Below the pieces are notes generated by a model. That model did not search any database. It saw only the letters and a list, made by a program, of their open reading frames with translations, and was not told the origin of the DNA. A stretch of 5,912 bases of DNA, from positions 1-5,912 of the forward strand of contig JBFMFE010000147.1 of the NCBI GenBank assembly GCA_040752295.1, given 5' to 3'. Source of the DNA: JBFMFE01 sp040752295. Its GTDB lineage: Bacteria > UBP15 > UBA6099 > JBFMBQ01. The position numbers and the translations under genes were made by a program. Shown here piece by piece: positions 5,846 through 5,912 of this stretch (positions within the stretch are counted from its first letter, which is position 1; each line of letters starts with the position of its first letter).

Positions 5846-5912
5846 GGGGGGGGGGGGGGGGGGGGGGGGGGGTGGGGGGGGGGGGGGGGGTGGGGGGGGG
5901 GGGGGGGGGGGG
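5846..5912. other. Poly-G tract at contig end (probable sequencing/assembly artefact)
   Basis: The last 67 bases are all G except T at 5873 and 5891. The run starts abruptly after CGGCC and reaches the window edge. Two-colour Illumina chemistry reports no signal as G, and untrimmed reads of that kind assemble into such tails. Translated, it would add only Gly codons with an odd Val or Trp, unlike the preceding TPR region. I treat it as not genomic, so the coding sequence really ends in a gap here. Confidence 0.9.

Overview
The window comes from a GC-rich Gram-negative bacterium. It has a secretin, which implies an outer membrane, an O-antigen-ligase-like membrane protein, and tightly packed, often overlapping genes. 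The mix of type II secretion/type IV pilus parts with TPR proteins and a four-helix-bundle (S23/Avd-like) gene fits environmental, uncultured lineages such as the PVC/Omnitrophota-type phyla. That placement is a guess from gene style, not something the sequence proves. The poly-G run at the right edge looks like a contig end in short-read data.

Layout: (1) 1-451 is the 3' end of a GspB/PilP-like assembly gene. (2) 453-1104 is a 652-bp, AT-richer insertion carrying one small gene (617-1048, four-helix-bundle protein), flanked by two oppositely oriented arrays of a GGGCAC/GTGCCC hexamer. (3) 1106-3550 is an 814-residue O-antigen ligase/polymerase-like membrane protein with a C-terminal TPR array. 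(4) 3547-4905 is a compact secretin. (5) 4902-5845 is the start of an exported protein with a Lys/Glu/Pro-rich linker and a TPR-like end, cut off by the artefactual poly-G tract 5846-5912. Genes 3, 4 and 5 overlap by 4 nt each and read as one operon with gene 1. They probably build or serve a type II secretion/type IV pilus-like envelope machine, with the polymerase-like protein possibly supplying a surface glycan or glycosylating pilins.

The main discovery is the insertion. The 10-mer AGTGAATGAC occurs at 443-452, spanning the stop codon of gene 1, and again at 1105-1114, spanning the GTG start of gene 3. Removing 453-1104 plus one copy joins the two genes with an 8-nt GTGAATGA overlap, the style of the rest of the operon. 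The S23-like gene, its hexamer arrays and a subterminal inverted repeat (463-480 / 1079-1096) therefore look like one discrete mobile unit that duplicated its target and, by doing so, kept both neighbouring reading frames intact. No transposase, reverse transcriptase or rRNA is visible, so how it moves is unknown.
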